Shown in pieces: positions 42,937 through 51,099 of a DNA stretch of 64,000 nucleotides (positions within the stretch are counted from its first letter, which is position 1; each line of letters begins with the position of its first letter). The notes below the pieces were generated by a model. It was not told where the DNA came from. It did no database searches and saw only the letters and a list, made by a program, of their open reading frames with translations. The position numbers and the translations under genes are program-made. The DNA lies in NCBI RefSeq assembly GCF_018332715.1, contig NZ_BOQP01000016.1:62001-126000 (forward strand), given 5' to 3'. This DNA comes from Winogradskya consettensis. Its GTDB lineage: Bacteria > Actinomycetota > Actinomycetes > Mycobacteriales > Micromonosporaceae.

Positions 42937-44442
42937 TCAGTTCTTGACGATGTCGTACGCGAAGAACTGAGCGTTGAGCCCGTTCAGCGGATAGCCGGAC
43001 AACTTCGAGGAGGCGACCACGATCTGCGGGTAGAGGTAGAGCCAGTCGCTCGCCGCGTCCTGCGCGATCTGCTTGTTGGCCTGCTTGAGCAACGCCGTCT
43101 GCTCGTCGGTCGTCCTGGCTTCCTCGGCCTGCTTGATCCACGCGGTGACCTGCGGATTGCTGTAACCCCAGTAGAAATCGGGATCGCCGTACCAGACCAC
43201 GTCACGATCGTTGACGTGCTCCTGCATCGTCGCCTGGAAGTCGCGCTTCTGGTAGACCTTCGTGTACCACTCGTCGGCGGTGATCGTGTTGATGTTCACC
43301 GTGACGCCGACCTTGGCCAGCTCCGACTTGATGAACGTCGCCGCGGTCGGGTGCGGGTCGTAGCTCGGGGTGTCCAGCGTGAACGAGAAGCCGTTCGGCA
43401 GCCCCGCCTCGGCGAGCTTCTGCTTGGCCACCGCCGGGTCGTACGCGTTGACCGAGGTCAGGTCCTCGTACCACGGGTCGGTCGGCGGGACCATCGAGCC
43501 GATCGGGGTGCCGTAGTCGCCCCAGATCGAGGTCAGCAGCTTCTTGTCGTCGATCGCCGCGCTGATCGCCTGGCGCACGGCCGGCTTGTCGAACGGCGCG
43601 ACCTTGTCGTTGAACGCGAGCAGCAGCTTGGTGGTGCCCTTGCCGTTGTTCACCTTGTACGCGGTGTTGCTCGTGAACTGCGCGAGCGCGTCCGGGCTCT
43701 GCTCGCTGGTGACCACATCGACGGCGTTGGTCAGCAGCGCGTTGTTCAGCGCCGTGGCGTCGGTGAAGTAGTGGAAGACGACGCCGGCGTTCTTCGCGGG
43801 CGTACCCCAGTAGCCGTCGAACTTGGTCAGGCTCAGCGTGGAGCCGCGCTTCCACTCGCCGAGCTTGTAGGGCCCGGTGCCGTCCGCGGTCGTGGTGAGG
43901 TCCTTTGCCGCCGCGTTGACGATCCAGATGTAGCTCAGGTTGTAGACGAACGAGATGGACCGCGCCGACAGCTGCACGACCACGGTCGCGTCGTCCGGCG
44001 TGGTGATCGTCTTGATCACCGCGAGGTTGCTCTTGCGGGCCGACTTGGAATTCTCCGCGGTCACCCGCTCGATGCTCGCCTTGACGTCCGCCGAGGTCAG
44101 CGCCTTGCCGGAGTGGAACTTGACGCCGTCGCGCAGGGTGAACGTGTAGGTCAGGCCGTCGTCGCTGACCTTCTGCTCCTTGGCCAGCAGCGGCTCGACC
44201 GTGCCGGTGTCGGTGAGCTTGAACAGCCCCTCGTAGACGTTGCCGTTCAGCGCCTCGGTCACGCCCTGGCCACCGCCGGCGGTGTTGTCGAGGTTCTGCG
44301 GCTCGTAGACCGAACCGACCTGGATGACCGCCGCCGCGCTGTCCTTGACCGTCGCGTCGTCGTCACCCCCGCCGCACGCGGCGAGCGCCCCGGCCAGGCC
44401 GAGAGCGGTGACCGCTGCGAGCGTACGCAACATTGTGTTCAC
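42937..44442 (-). CDS. Lipoprotein substrate-binding protein, family 5
   Basis: 501 residues. Signal peptide with lipobox LAGALAAC (Cys ~23), then Gly/Asp linker and family-5 core (YEPQNLDNTAGGGQGVTEAL; FTLRDGVKFHSGKALTSADVKASIERV). Ligand unknown; the linked LLM monooxygenase and DUF1684 gene suggest an organosulfur or other small organic compound instead of ordinary peptides (inference). Confidence 0.88.
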   Translation of the reverse strand: MNTMLRTLAAVTALGLAGALAACGGGDDDATVKDSAAAVIQVGSVYEPQNLDNTAGGGQGVTEALNGNVYEGLFKLTDTGTVEPLLAKEQKVSDDGLTYTFTLRDGVKFHSGKALTSADVKASIERVTAENSKSARKSNLAVIKTITTPDDATVVVQLSARSISFVYNLSYIWIVNAAAKDLTTTADGTGPYKLGEWKRGSTLSLTKFDGYWGTPAKNAGVVFHYFTDATALNNALLTNAVDVVTSEQSPDALAQFTSNTAYKVNNGKGTTKLLLAFNDKVAPFDKPAVRQAISAAIDDKKLLTSIWGDYGTPIGSMVPPTDPWYEDLTSVNAYDPAVAKQKLAEAGLPNGFSFTLDTPSYDPHPTAATFIKSELAKVGVTVNINTITADEWYTKVYQKRDFQATMQEHVNDRDVVWYGDPDFYWGYSNPQVTAWIKQAEEARTTDEQTALLKQANKQIAQDAASDWLYLYPQIVVASSKLSGYPLNGLNAQFFAYDIVKN

Positions 44443-44467
44443 GGGTTATGTCTTCTTTCAAGGGGTT

Positions 44468-45145
44468 TCAGTGGTTGAACAGTGCGAGCTTCTCGCCGGC
44501 CTCGACCGGGACCGCGAGGCGGTTCTGCGGCGGCGGCATCGGGCAGTTGTAGTGCTCCGAGAAGCCGCACGGCGGGACGAACGCCCGGTTGAAATCGAGG
44601 ATCGCCCGATCCGTGCCGGCGATGCGCTCGACGAACAGGAACCGGCCGGAACCGTACGTGTCCCTGCCGTTGGTCGGGTCGCCGAACACCAGCAGCAGCG
44701 GCCCGTCGTCGTCGAACGCGTTCAGCGTGTAGTTCCGGCCCGCCAGCGTGAGGTGCAGGTCGCCGGGAACCGGAAGATCACGGGTGAAACCGGCATCCTG
44801 CGCATGCTGGAACGGCACTTTCCGAACATCCGGGACCTCGGTGTAACGGGCCTCGAGGACCCAGGCCGGGTCGTACGCGTACGTGTCGATGCCCTGGAAG
44901 GCACGGATCGCGGCCGAGTCGGCGTCCCACAGCCGGACCCCGCGCTCCTCGGCCCCGGTGAGCGGATTGTGCCGCTTCAACCGGGTAGCGGTCACGGAGC
45001 CCGGCTGCCCGGCGAGCGCCGCCTCCGGATCGTCCGCACCCCAGCGGGTCTCGACCAGCGCCAGATTTCCGGTGGGCGCGGTGACCGCACGCCGCCGCTC
45101 CGCCTGCCACGCCGCGTGCTCGTCCACCGCCAGAACCTGTGTCAT
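44468..45145 (-). CDS. DUF1684 protein
   Basis: 225 residues, matching the DUF1684 family throughout: WQAERRRAVTAPTGNLALVETRW, RLWDADSAAIRAFQGIDTYAYDPAW, and the C-terminal signature DFNRAFVPPCGFSEHYNCPMPPPQNRL (in part), with two conserved cysteines. Soluble, strand-rich. First gene of the ABC operon, 25 bp before the binding-protein gene. Family function is not established. Confidence 0.85.
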   Translation of the reverse strand: MTQVLAVDEHAAWQAERRRAVTAPTGNLALVETRWGADDPEAALAGQPGSVTATRLKRHNPLTGAEERGVRLWDADSAAIRAFQGIDTYAYDPAWVLEARYTEVPDVRKVPFQHAQDAGFTRDLPVPGDLHLTLAGRNYTLNAFDDDGPLLLVFGDPTNGRDTYGSGRFLFVERIAGTDRAILDFNRAFVPPCGFSEHYNCPMPPPQNRLAVPVEAGEKLALFNH

Positions 45146-45154
45146 GGCCCAAAC

Positions 45155-45191
45155 CCTATAGATTCCATAGGTTTGCTGCTATCCAAGGTTG
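45155..45191 (-). promoter_or_regulatory. Promoter/operator of the DUF1684-ABC operon
   Basis: Inverted repeat CCTATAGATTCCATAGG (45155-45171) lies 10 bp upstream of the DUF1684 ATG. On the minus strand CAACCTTGGATAGCA (complement of 45177-45191) precedes it and contains a -35-like TTGGAT. The same elements precede the LLM monooxygenase gene. Confidence 0.6.
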
Positions 45192-45557
45192 CCCTGGTCA
45201 CAGCCGCTGCCGTCGAGGGTGCGCACCATTCGATTCGCATCGCTCGATCGGTTTCCCCGGGCGCAGCCACCGCCGGACCGACGAACGGCTGCGCGCTGTC
45301 GTTCGGGGCCGCCGCCGGGCGCAGCAGTCGGCCGGGGCTGAATGTTGCGCTGGATACCGGGATGCGCGAACTTTCTGCGGTGTTGCTCCTGCTCCTCCTG
45401 CGAACGGATCAAAGTCTCAGGACTCCGGCTGGAGGCGTACACGCTCACCGGCGGGGATGATCCTCTGTAGCTTTGAGTGAGGATGAACTGACGGATGGTC
45501 AATCGGCGCATGTGGCCGCATGATGGGGAAGGAGATGGCGACCGGAAGGACATGCTG
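45192..45557. other. Gene-free divergent region before the FMN reductase
   Basis: No convincing gene on either strand. A 32-residue frame at 45361-45459 starting MRELSAVLLLLLLRTDQS has a leucine run but no ribosome-binding site or recognisable family. The G+C is slightly lower than average. The FMN-reductase promoter must lie here but no clear -35/-10 was picked. Confidence 0.5.
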
Positions 45558-46040
45558 ATGACGGACGTCGTAGTGATCTGCGGGCATCCGCGTCCGGGGT
45601 CAAGGACGTTGCAGCTCGCCCGGGCCGTCGGGGAACGGCTGGCCGGGCCCGGGAAGCGCTGCACCGTGGCCCTGGTCGACATCGCGGAGCTCGGGCCCGC
45701 GCTGCTCGTCCCGGGAGACGACCGGACGGGCCACGCGCTGGCGGACGTGCAGGAGGCGACGCTGCTCATCGTGGCGACGCCGACCTGTCAGGGTTCGTAT
45801 TCCGGGGCACTCAAGGCGTTCCTGGACCAGTTGCCCGCCAACGCGCTGGCGGGGGTCGTCGCCGTGCCCGTCGTGACCGCCACGTTCCAGTCGCAGGCCG
45901 ACGCCACCGAGGCGTTCCTGGCGCGGTTGCTGCGTGAGCTGGGGGCGGACGTCGTCGACTTCGGGCTGACCGCGATCGAGACCGAGATGGCCGACCTCCC
46001 CGGCGTCGCCGATCAGTACGCCGCCGCGTTCAGCGCCTGA
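45558..46040 (+). CDS. NAD(P)H-dependent FMN reductase (SsuE-like)
   Basis: About 160 residues. GHPRPGSRTLQLARAV is the flavodoxin-like FMN phosphate loop (~8-23) and TPTCQGSYSGALKAFLDQL the flavin-ring loop (~77-95). ATG 45558 is chosen over ATG 45552 because GGAAGGA is 7 bp upstream. Such reductases supply FMNH2 to two-component monooxygenases, so it probably serves the SsuD-like enzyme at 38-39 kb. Convergent with a truncated RidA gene. Confidence 0.82.
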   Translation: MTDVVVICGHPRPGSRTLQLARAVGERLAGPGKRCTVALVDIAELGPALLVPGDDRTGHALADVQEATLLIVATPTCQGSYSGALKAFLDQLPANALAGVVAVPVVTATFQSQADATEAFLARLLRELGADVVDFGLTAIETEMADLPGVADQYAAAFSA

Positions 46041-46069
46041 CGTACGGGCGGAACCGGGGTTCCAGGCAC

Positions 46070-46283
46070 TGAACGTCGTCACCTTGACCAGGTCGCGAGG
46101 TTCCATGCCACTCGATTCCAGCGTGGTGAACAGGTTGCGCCACACCAGCTCGCACTGTTCCTCGAACGTCTCCGGGACCGAGCCGTCGGGGCGTTGCGGT
46201 ATCTGGCCGCTGATGTAGAGGGTGCGGCGGGTGGCGCTCACCTCGACCGACTGGGAGTAGCCGGGGCTCGGCAGCTCAGTCAC
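46070..46283 (-). pseudogene. 5' remnant of a RidA-family imine deaminase
   Basis: The first ~70 residues (YSQSVEVSATRRTLYISGQIP, FEEQCELVWRNLFTTLESSGM, DLVKVTTF) match RidA/YjgF, but the second half with the catalytic Arg and Glu is missing. After VKVTTF the frame runs antisense into the FMN reductase gene without similarity. RidA hydrolyses reactive enamine/imine intermediates of PLP enzymes. Its start overlaps the APC permease stop by 8 bp, so it was once the last gene of that operon. Confidence 0.75.
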
Positions 46284-47634
46284 GGCTGCTCACCTCCTCG
46301 GCGCTCGGTTCCTCCGCGCTCGGTTCCTCCGCGCTCGGTTCCTCGGCCGTGGGGGTGGTGGTCCTGCGCCGCATGGTGATGAGCAGGAACGCGATCAGGA
46401 AGAACGCCACGGCGTAGAGCAGGCTGTCGCGGAAGAACGGGATGATGACGACCGTGACCACGATGATCGTCATGTTCAGGGCGCGGATCCCACGGCCGAC
46501 CAGCAGTTTGCGGGCGGCGAGAAACGTGACCAGGAAGATGAGCAGGAACGCCGCCGACGACGCGGTGATGATCAGGGTCTCGTCGCGCCCGGTGAGCGCG
46601 AGGATGCCCAGGAAGACGCCGTAACCGGGGATCAGGAACAGCAGCGCGCCGTATGGCACCCCGTTGCGCCGCGACACCCTCGTCAGCGCCGACGGGAGCA
46701 GTCCGTCGCGGGCGGTCGCGTAGATGACCCGGGACGTGCCGAGGACCCAGGCGTTCGTCGCGAGGATGAGCAGCACCACGGCGACGATGTTGCCGACGAT
46801 CGCGATGCTCTGCCCGGAGGCGATCTTCAGCAGCGTGGTGAACGCGGTGATCTGCTCGCCGCTCGCGACGTCGGCGGGCACGACCAGGATGACCGTGACG
46901 GCCATCAGGAAGTAGAGCGCGCCGACCAGGAACACGGCCAGGAAGATGGCCCGGGGGAACGTCCGCGGCGGGTCCACGACCTCCTCGGCGACCGGCGCGG
47001 CGTTCTCCCAGCCGATGAAGCCGAAGAAGCAGATGATCAGCGCGGAGCCGAGCGCACCCCAGCCGTGCGGGGCGAACGGGGTCAGGTTGGCGGGCTCGGC
47101 GTGCGGCAACGACACCGCGATGACCACGACGAGGAACGCGACGAGCACCGTGAGCAGGGTCGCCTGCAGTCTCGTGCTGACCTTGATGCCGAGCAGGTTG
47201 AACAGGATCGACGCGAGCACGACCAGGAAGCCGTACCCGATGACGGTCAGGTTGCTCGGGTCCGGGTCCCAGATCGTGAAGAGGTACCGGATCGCGGCGA
47301 GGCCGAGCACCGGGTTCGCCACCAGCAGCGTCAGGACCAGGAAGACCGACGAGATCTGCGCGGGCCTGCGCCCGAACGCGCGCTCGATGAATTCCGGGAT
47401 GCCCCGGCTCGTCGGGTACAGCATGGACAGCCGCGCGAAGATCAGCGCGAACGGGTACGAGTAGACGATCAGTAACAGCCAGGCCAGCAGCGAGAGCGGG
47501 CCGGCCGCCTCCGCCGCGTGCCCGGGGATGATCAGTACGCCGACACCGATCACCGAGCTGACGTAGTGCACGATCAGCCCGGGGGCCCGCAACGAGCGGG
47601 TCAACGAGGTGGTGGAGGTGACGGGTGTGGCCAT
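46276..47634 (-). CDS. APC-family amino-acid permease
   Basis: 452 residues, 12 predicted helices. VHYVSSVIGVGVLIIPGHAAEAAGP is the substrate-binding first helix with its unwound GVGVLI break; FFGFIGWENAAPVAEEVVDPPRTFPRAI is helix 6 and following loop. C-terminal tail is cytosolic with three SAEEP repeats. 61 bp downstream of the formyltransferase gene on the same strand, so probably in the same unit; may move the pathway's amino-acid substrate or product. Confidence 0.85.
   Translation of the reverse strand: MATPVTSTTSLTRSLRAPGLIVHYVSSVIGVGVLIIPGHAAEAAGPLSLLAWLLLIVYSYPFALIFARLSMLYPTSRGIPEFIERAFGRRPAQISSVFLVLTLLVANPVLGLAAIRYLFTIWDPDPSNLTVIGYGFLVVLASILFNLLGIKVSTRLQATLLTVLVAFLVVVIAVSLPHAEPANLTPFAPHGWGALGSALIICFFGFIGWENAAPVAEEVVDPPRTFPRAIFLAVFLVGALYFLMAVTVILVVPADVASGEQITAFTTLLKIASGQSIAIVGNIVAVVLLILATNAWVLGTSRVIYATARDGLLPSALTRVSRRNGVPYGALLFLIPGYGVFLGILALTGRDETLIITASSAAFLLIFLVTFLAARKLLVGRGIRALNMTIIVVTVVIIPFFRDSLLYAVAFFLIAFLLITMRRRTTTPTAEEPSAEEPSAEEPSAEEVSSRD
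46301..46345. repeat. In-frame 15-bp tandem repeat, 3 units
   Basis: GCGCTCGGTTCCTCC occurs at 46301, 46316 and (last base changed) 46331, encoding SAEEP repeats in the last 25 residues of the permease. Confidence 0.9.
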
Positions 47635-47695
47635 CGCGAAGCGGTCTCCTGCCGATTACCTGTGCCTGAAAGAGCTCTCGAGGTCGTACGCCGCG

Positions 47696-48616
47696 CTACA
47701 GCAGGTATCCGCCCATCCGTTTGAAGTAGTCGGCGGCCGGTAGCTCGCCCGATCCGGCGGGCTGGACGGTCAGCAGCACGAGGCCCCGTGAGCCCGGTGC
47801 GCCCACGGGTCCGCAGCCGACCGTCACGCCGTCACCCGTACGCCGGATCAGCCGGCCGGGTGTGCCGCAGATGGCCGACTCCGGTAGCCGGGCCGCCTTT
47901 ACCCGGACCTCGTCACCGTCGTAGGTGGTCCAGGCGTTGACGTACGGGTCCGACTGCGCCCGGACCAGCGCGTACGCCGCCAGGCTCGGCAGCGTCCAGT
48001 CGATCCGCACGTCGCCGGTGCCGATCCGGTGGTAGAAGGTCCGCGCCGACGGGTCCTGCGGCGTCCCGGTGGACCCTGCGGACCGTGCCTCGATCGCCGC
48101 GGTCAGCGTCGGCACGTAGGCCGCGGTGACCCGTTCGTACAGGTCGCCGGCCAGCTCGTCGGGGCCGATCGCCACGACCGTGCGCGCCATCACGGGGCCG
48201 GAGTCGAAGTCCGGTTCCATGACGTGCACCGTCACGCCGGTCTCCGCCTCGCCGTTGCGGATCGCCCAGTTGATCGCGCCGAACCCGGAATACTTCGGTA
48301 GCAGCGCGTCGTGGACGTTCAGCGCGCCGAGCGGGGCCAGCGACAGCAGGTCCGCCGGCAGCCGGGTGCGCCAGTTGGTGGACACGACCAGGTCGGGGGC
48401 TGCCGCCCTGATCCGGTCCGCGAGGTCCGGCTCGGCGCCGAACGCTGACAGGACGACCGGCAGGCCGTGCCGCTCCGCGAGGTCCTGCACGTCGGGCTCG
48501 CCGAGACCGCTGAAGTCGGCGGGGTGGGTGATGACCAGGGCCACGGTGTGCGCGGCGAGCAGCCCGTCGAGGGCCACCGCGCCGAGCACGCCGTACCCGA
48601 AGAAGACGATCCTCAT
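47696..48616 (-). CDS. Methionyl-tRNA-formyltransferase-like formyltransferase
   Basis: 306 residues. Catalytic Asn100, His102 (GALNVHDALLPKYSG) and Asp138 (PDFDSGP) of the 10-formyltetrahydrofolate transferases are all present, with an FMT-like C-terminal domain (~205-300). The stop of argG overlaps its ATG by 4 bp. Linkage to a 2-oxoglutarate oxygenase and argG argues for a small-molecule N-formyltransferase rather than housekeeping Fmt; an iron-chelating hydroxamate or N-formyl amino acid is possible. Confidence 0.82.
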   Translation of the reverse strand: MRIVFFGYGVLGAVALDGLLAAHTVALVITHPADFSGLGEPDVQDLAERHGLPVVLSAFGAEPDLADRIRAAAPDLVVSTNWRTRLPADLLSLAPLGALNVHDALLPKYSGFGAINWAIRNGEAETGVTVHVMEPDFDSGPVMARTVVAIGPDELAGDLYERVTAAYVPTLTAAIEARSAGSTGTPQDPSARTFYHRIGTGDVRIDWTLPSLAAYALVRAQSDPYVNAWTTYDGDEVRVKAARLPESAICGTPGRLIRRTGDGVTVGCGPVGAPGSRGLVLLTVQPAGSGELPAADYFKRMGGYLL

Positions 48617-49824
48617 GAAGCGCCGGTCGTGGCTCGCAGGCGCAGACCGGTCATCCGGATGTAGCCCTCGGGGTGGTGCTGGTCGAACAGCGCCGGCTGC
48701 TCGAACGTCACCATGCCGCGGTTGTAGCGGGACCGCTCGGCGGACCGGCTGCGCACGGTGACGTTGCCCTTGTAGAGCGAGACCTCGACCTCGCCGGTCA
48801 CGTCGGTCTGGCTGTGATCGATGGCGGCCTGCAGCATGTGCCGCTCCGGGGCGAACCAGAGGCCGCGGTAGACCAGGTTGGCGTACCGGGGCATCAGCTC
48901 GCGCTTGAGCAGGGCGACCTCGCCGTCGAGGACCATCGCCTCCACCGCCCGGTGCGCGGTGAGCAGCACCGTCGCGGCCGGTGACTCGTAGACGCCGCGG
49001 GTCTTGATGCCGAGGATCCTGTTCTCGACCATGTCGATGCGCCCGACGCCGTGCCGGCTCGCGATCTCGTTGAGCTGCGCGAACAGCTCGGCGGGCGAGC
49101 GCTGTTCGCCGTCGAGGGACACCGGGTCACCGCCGCGGAAACCGATCCGCACGGACTCCGGCTGGTCGGCCGCGTCGAGCAGGTCGCGGGTCCGGGAGAA
49201 CACCCCGTCGGGCGCGGCCACCGCCGGATCCTCCAGCAGCTCTCCCTCGTACGTCGTGTTCACGAGGTTGGCGTCCACCGAGTACGGTCGCTCCGCGGCA
49301 CCGGTCCGGTCGATGGGGATGCCGTGCTCCGCGGCGAACGCCAGCAACTCGGTGCGGGCGTGCAGATCCCACTCGCGCCACGGCGTCACGATGGTGATGT
49401 CCGGGTTCAGCGCCTGATAGGCGAGCTCGAAACGCACCTGGTCGTTGCCCTTGCCGGTCGCGCCGTGCGCGACGGCGTCAGCCCCGGTCCGGCGGGCGAT
49501 CTCGATCTGCCGGGCGGCGATCAACGGCCGCCCGATCGCCGAGCCGAGCAGGTAACCGTCCTCGTAGACCGCGTTCGCGCGCAGCACCGGGAACACGTAG
49601 TCGCGGGCGAACTCCTCGCGCAGGTCCTCGACGTACACCTCGCTCGCCCCGATCGTGAACGCCTTGTCGCGCGCCCGGTCCAGCTCCTCGCCCTGTCCCA
49701 GGTCCGCGATGTACGCGACGACCTCGCAGGAATACCGCTCCTTCAGCCACGCCAGGATGACGGAGGTGTCCAGCCCGCCGGAGTACGCCAGAACGACCTT
49801 CTTGATCTCATGCGGCTCAGACAT
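48613..49824 (-). CDS. argG: Argininosuccinate synthase (pathway-linked copy)
   Basis: 403 residues, full length. AYSGGLDTSVIL (~13-24) is the PP-loop that adenylates citrulline; HGATGKGNDQVRFE, RPYSVDANL and GIDM-like regions follow. It joins citrulline to aspartate with ATP. Start fixed by an 8-bp overlap with the oxygenase gene. No argH, argF or other arginine genes are here, so this is probably a second copy serving a special pathway (for example on hydroxy-citrulline or another ureido compound). Confidence 0.9.
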   Translation of the reverse strand: MSEPHEIKKVVLAYSGGLDTSVILAWLKERYSCEVVAYIADLGQGEELDRARDKAFTIGASEVYVEDLREEFARDYVFPVLRANAVYEDGYLLGSAIGRPLIAARQIEIARRTGADAVAHGATGKGNDQVRFELAYQALNPDITIVTPWREWDLHARTELLAFAAEHGIPIDRTGAAERPYSVDANLVNTTYEGELLEDPAVAAPDGVFSRTRDLLDAADQPESVRIGFRGGDPVSLDGEQRSPAELFAQLNEIASRHGVGRIDMVENRILGIKTRGVYESPAATVLLTAHRAVEAMVLDGEVALLKRELMPRYANLVYRGLWFAPERHMLQAAIDHSQTDVTGEVEVSLYKGNVTVRSRSAERSRYNRGMVTFEQPALFDQHHPEGYIRMTGLRLRATTGAS

Positions 49825-50587
49825 GGAACAGCTCCTCCATCGTCTCGTGGTCGATCTCTTTGGAAAGATCGCGCTCGGCGGCGAAGGCCATGTTGACAAT
49901 GGTGCGGCGGCCACCGGTCTCCACCGGGTGAACGCGATGCAAAGTGGTGTCGGTGCGCAGGAGATACATATCTCCGGGGCGCAGCGAATAGGAGACGATC
50001 GGATTGTCGACGAGGTTCTGGAAAACGCGGGGATTGGATTTGTCCCAGACGGTGTTGGGCACCGTCTGCACAAATCCGCCGAGCTCGACGTCGGGCACCT
50101 CGGCGACGTAGATGACGCCGAAACTGTAGTCGTCCCAATGCCATCCGTGGGTGTCGCCGGGCCGTTCCAGATGCGTGATCACGTAGTGTTCCGGCGCGTA
50201 CGGGCAGGTGAGGACGTCCTCACCGGCCACGGCCGAGAGCGCGCCGCGCAGCGCGGGGGAGTCGTAGAGCTCGCGGACCGGGCCGTTGTGCTGGTGGATG
50301 TCCGCCGCGGAGACGTTGCGCATCTTGCGGGGACTGTTGCCGGTCTGGGCGAATCGCATGTCACGGCGGATCGACTGCGCGTCGATCAGCGCGGCCATCT
50401 CCTCGTCGAGGCGTTCCTTGACGTCCTGCGGGAGCACATAGGACACCAGGGCGAAGCCGGTCTCGTAGAGCGACTTGCGGGCCATCCAATGCTGTTCGCC
50501 GTCGACCCGGTCGGCCAGATGCCGTTCGATCCGGGCATCGATGGATCTGGTCTCGCGATCTTCTCGGAGCACGGTTCCCCCATTCAT
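49817..50587 (-). CDS. HalD/ArpA-type Fe(II)/2-oxoglutarate oxygenase
   Basis: About 256 residues from the ATG complementing 50585-50587; the frame further upstream has no coding character. Iron ligands His150 and Asp152 in GDTHGWHWDDYSF, distal His217 in TTLHRVHPVETGGRRT with the 2-oxoglutarate Arg227/228. Related amino-acid halogenases have Gly instead of Asp at the second ligand, so this enzyme should hydroxylate. Relatives act on free basic amino acids. Followed by argG and formyltransferase in one coupled operon. No clear ribosome-binding site. Confidence 0.8.
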   Translation of the reverse strand: MNGGTVLREDRETRSIDARIERHLADRVDGEQHWMARKSLYETGFALVSYVLPQDVKERLDEEMAALIDAQSIRRDMRFAQTGNSPRKMRNVSAADIHQHNGPVRELYDSPALRGALSAVAGEDVLTCPYAPEHYVITHLERPGDTHGWHWDDYSFGVIYVAEVPDVELGGFVQTVPNTVWDKSNPRVFQNLVDNPIVSYSLRPGDMYLLRTDTTLHRVHPVETGGRRTIVNMAFAAERDLSKEIDHETMEELFHV

Positions 50588-50668
50588 CGCAGCGCACGTT
50601 GGTGCCGATAATGGCGCAGACGCGCAGCAGCACAGCGATGGGTGAGATCGGTATGCGGACGCCCGCGA

Positions 50669-50819
50669 TTGATCATGATCAAGATCGGGAGCAAGAAGAG
50701 GTGATGGGTCCGCACACCCCGTGCCTTCCACCGGAAAGATATAGCACCCGGCAGAAAGCGTCAAACGTTTGAAGATCGATCCCGGCGAGATAGATTTCGC
50801 TTTTCTGGAAATTATCTCG
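50669..50819. promoter_or_regulatory. Palindrome-rich AT-richer control region of the oxygenase operon
   Basis: Within 245 gene-free bases: perfect palindrome TTGATCATGATCAA (50669-50682), perfect palindrome TCAAACGTTTGA (50761-50772), and an imperfect inverted repeat CGAGATA-gATTTC ... GAAAT-TATCTCG (50786-50819). The G+C is clearly lower than around it. Likely operators for the minus-strand operon; regulators unknown. Confidence 0.55.
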
Positions 50820-50832
50820 AAATCACGGCCGA

Positions 50833-51099
50833 ATGTTGCGAATTCGTCAATGCGTTGCCCGTGGTTCACCGGGGAACGAACGCGCCCGGCCCGTGCTGAC
50901 CGGCATCGACCTCAGCGTCGCCGCCGCCGAGGTGATCGCGGTGCTCGGCCCGTCCGCGTGCGGCAAGTCCACGCTGCCGCGGATGGCCGGTGGCCCGCAG
51001 CCGACCGGCGAGCCCGGCGCCACCCTGCTCGGATTCGCCGGGTGGCGCCTGCTCGCCGCTGGGGCGCATCTGATGAATCAGATGCGCCCTGAAAACTAG
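50833..51099 (+). pseudogene. N-terminal fragment of an SsuB/TauB-type ABC ATPase
   Basis: An 88-residue frame. RPVLTGIDLSVAAAEVIAVLGPSACGKSTL (in two parts) contains strand 1 and a Walker A (GPSACGKST), after which similarity stops within ~20 residues; no signature motif or Walker B exists downstream. Leu-Pro replaces the usual Leu-Leu-Arg. The frame ends in the terminator hairpin of the opposing operon. A decayed nitrate/sulfonate/taurine-type transporter ATPase is most likely. Confidence 0.65.
51062..51089. terminator. Terminator hairpin of the quaternary-amine ABC operon
   Basis: Perfect 13-bp arms GGGCGCATCTGAT (51062-51074) and ATCAGATGCGCCC (51077-51089) with a 2-base centre lie 6 bp beyond the binding-protein stop on the minus strand. 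Could also stop transcription from the other side. Confidence 0.75.

Noticed and set aside
45361..45459. Leucine-rich leader peptide before the FMN reductase
   Set aside because: No ribosome-binding site, no cysteine or attenuator hairpin, and an antisense frame is equally open; evidence is too thin.
49817..50587. Amino-acid halogenase (BesD type)
   Set aside because: Halogenases of this family have Gly at the carboxylate-ligand position; here Asp152 is present (HWD), which predicts hydroxylation.
50588..50869. N-terminal extension of the oxygenase to base 50869
   Set aside because: The extension contains operator-like palindromes, has Cys/Ser-rich nonsense composition and lacks similarity to the family.
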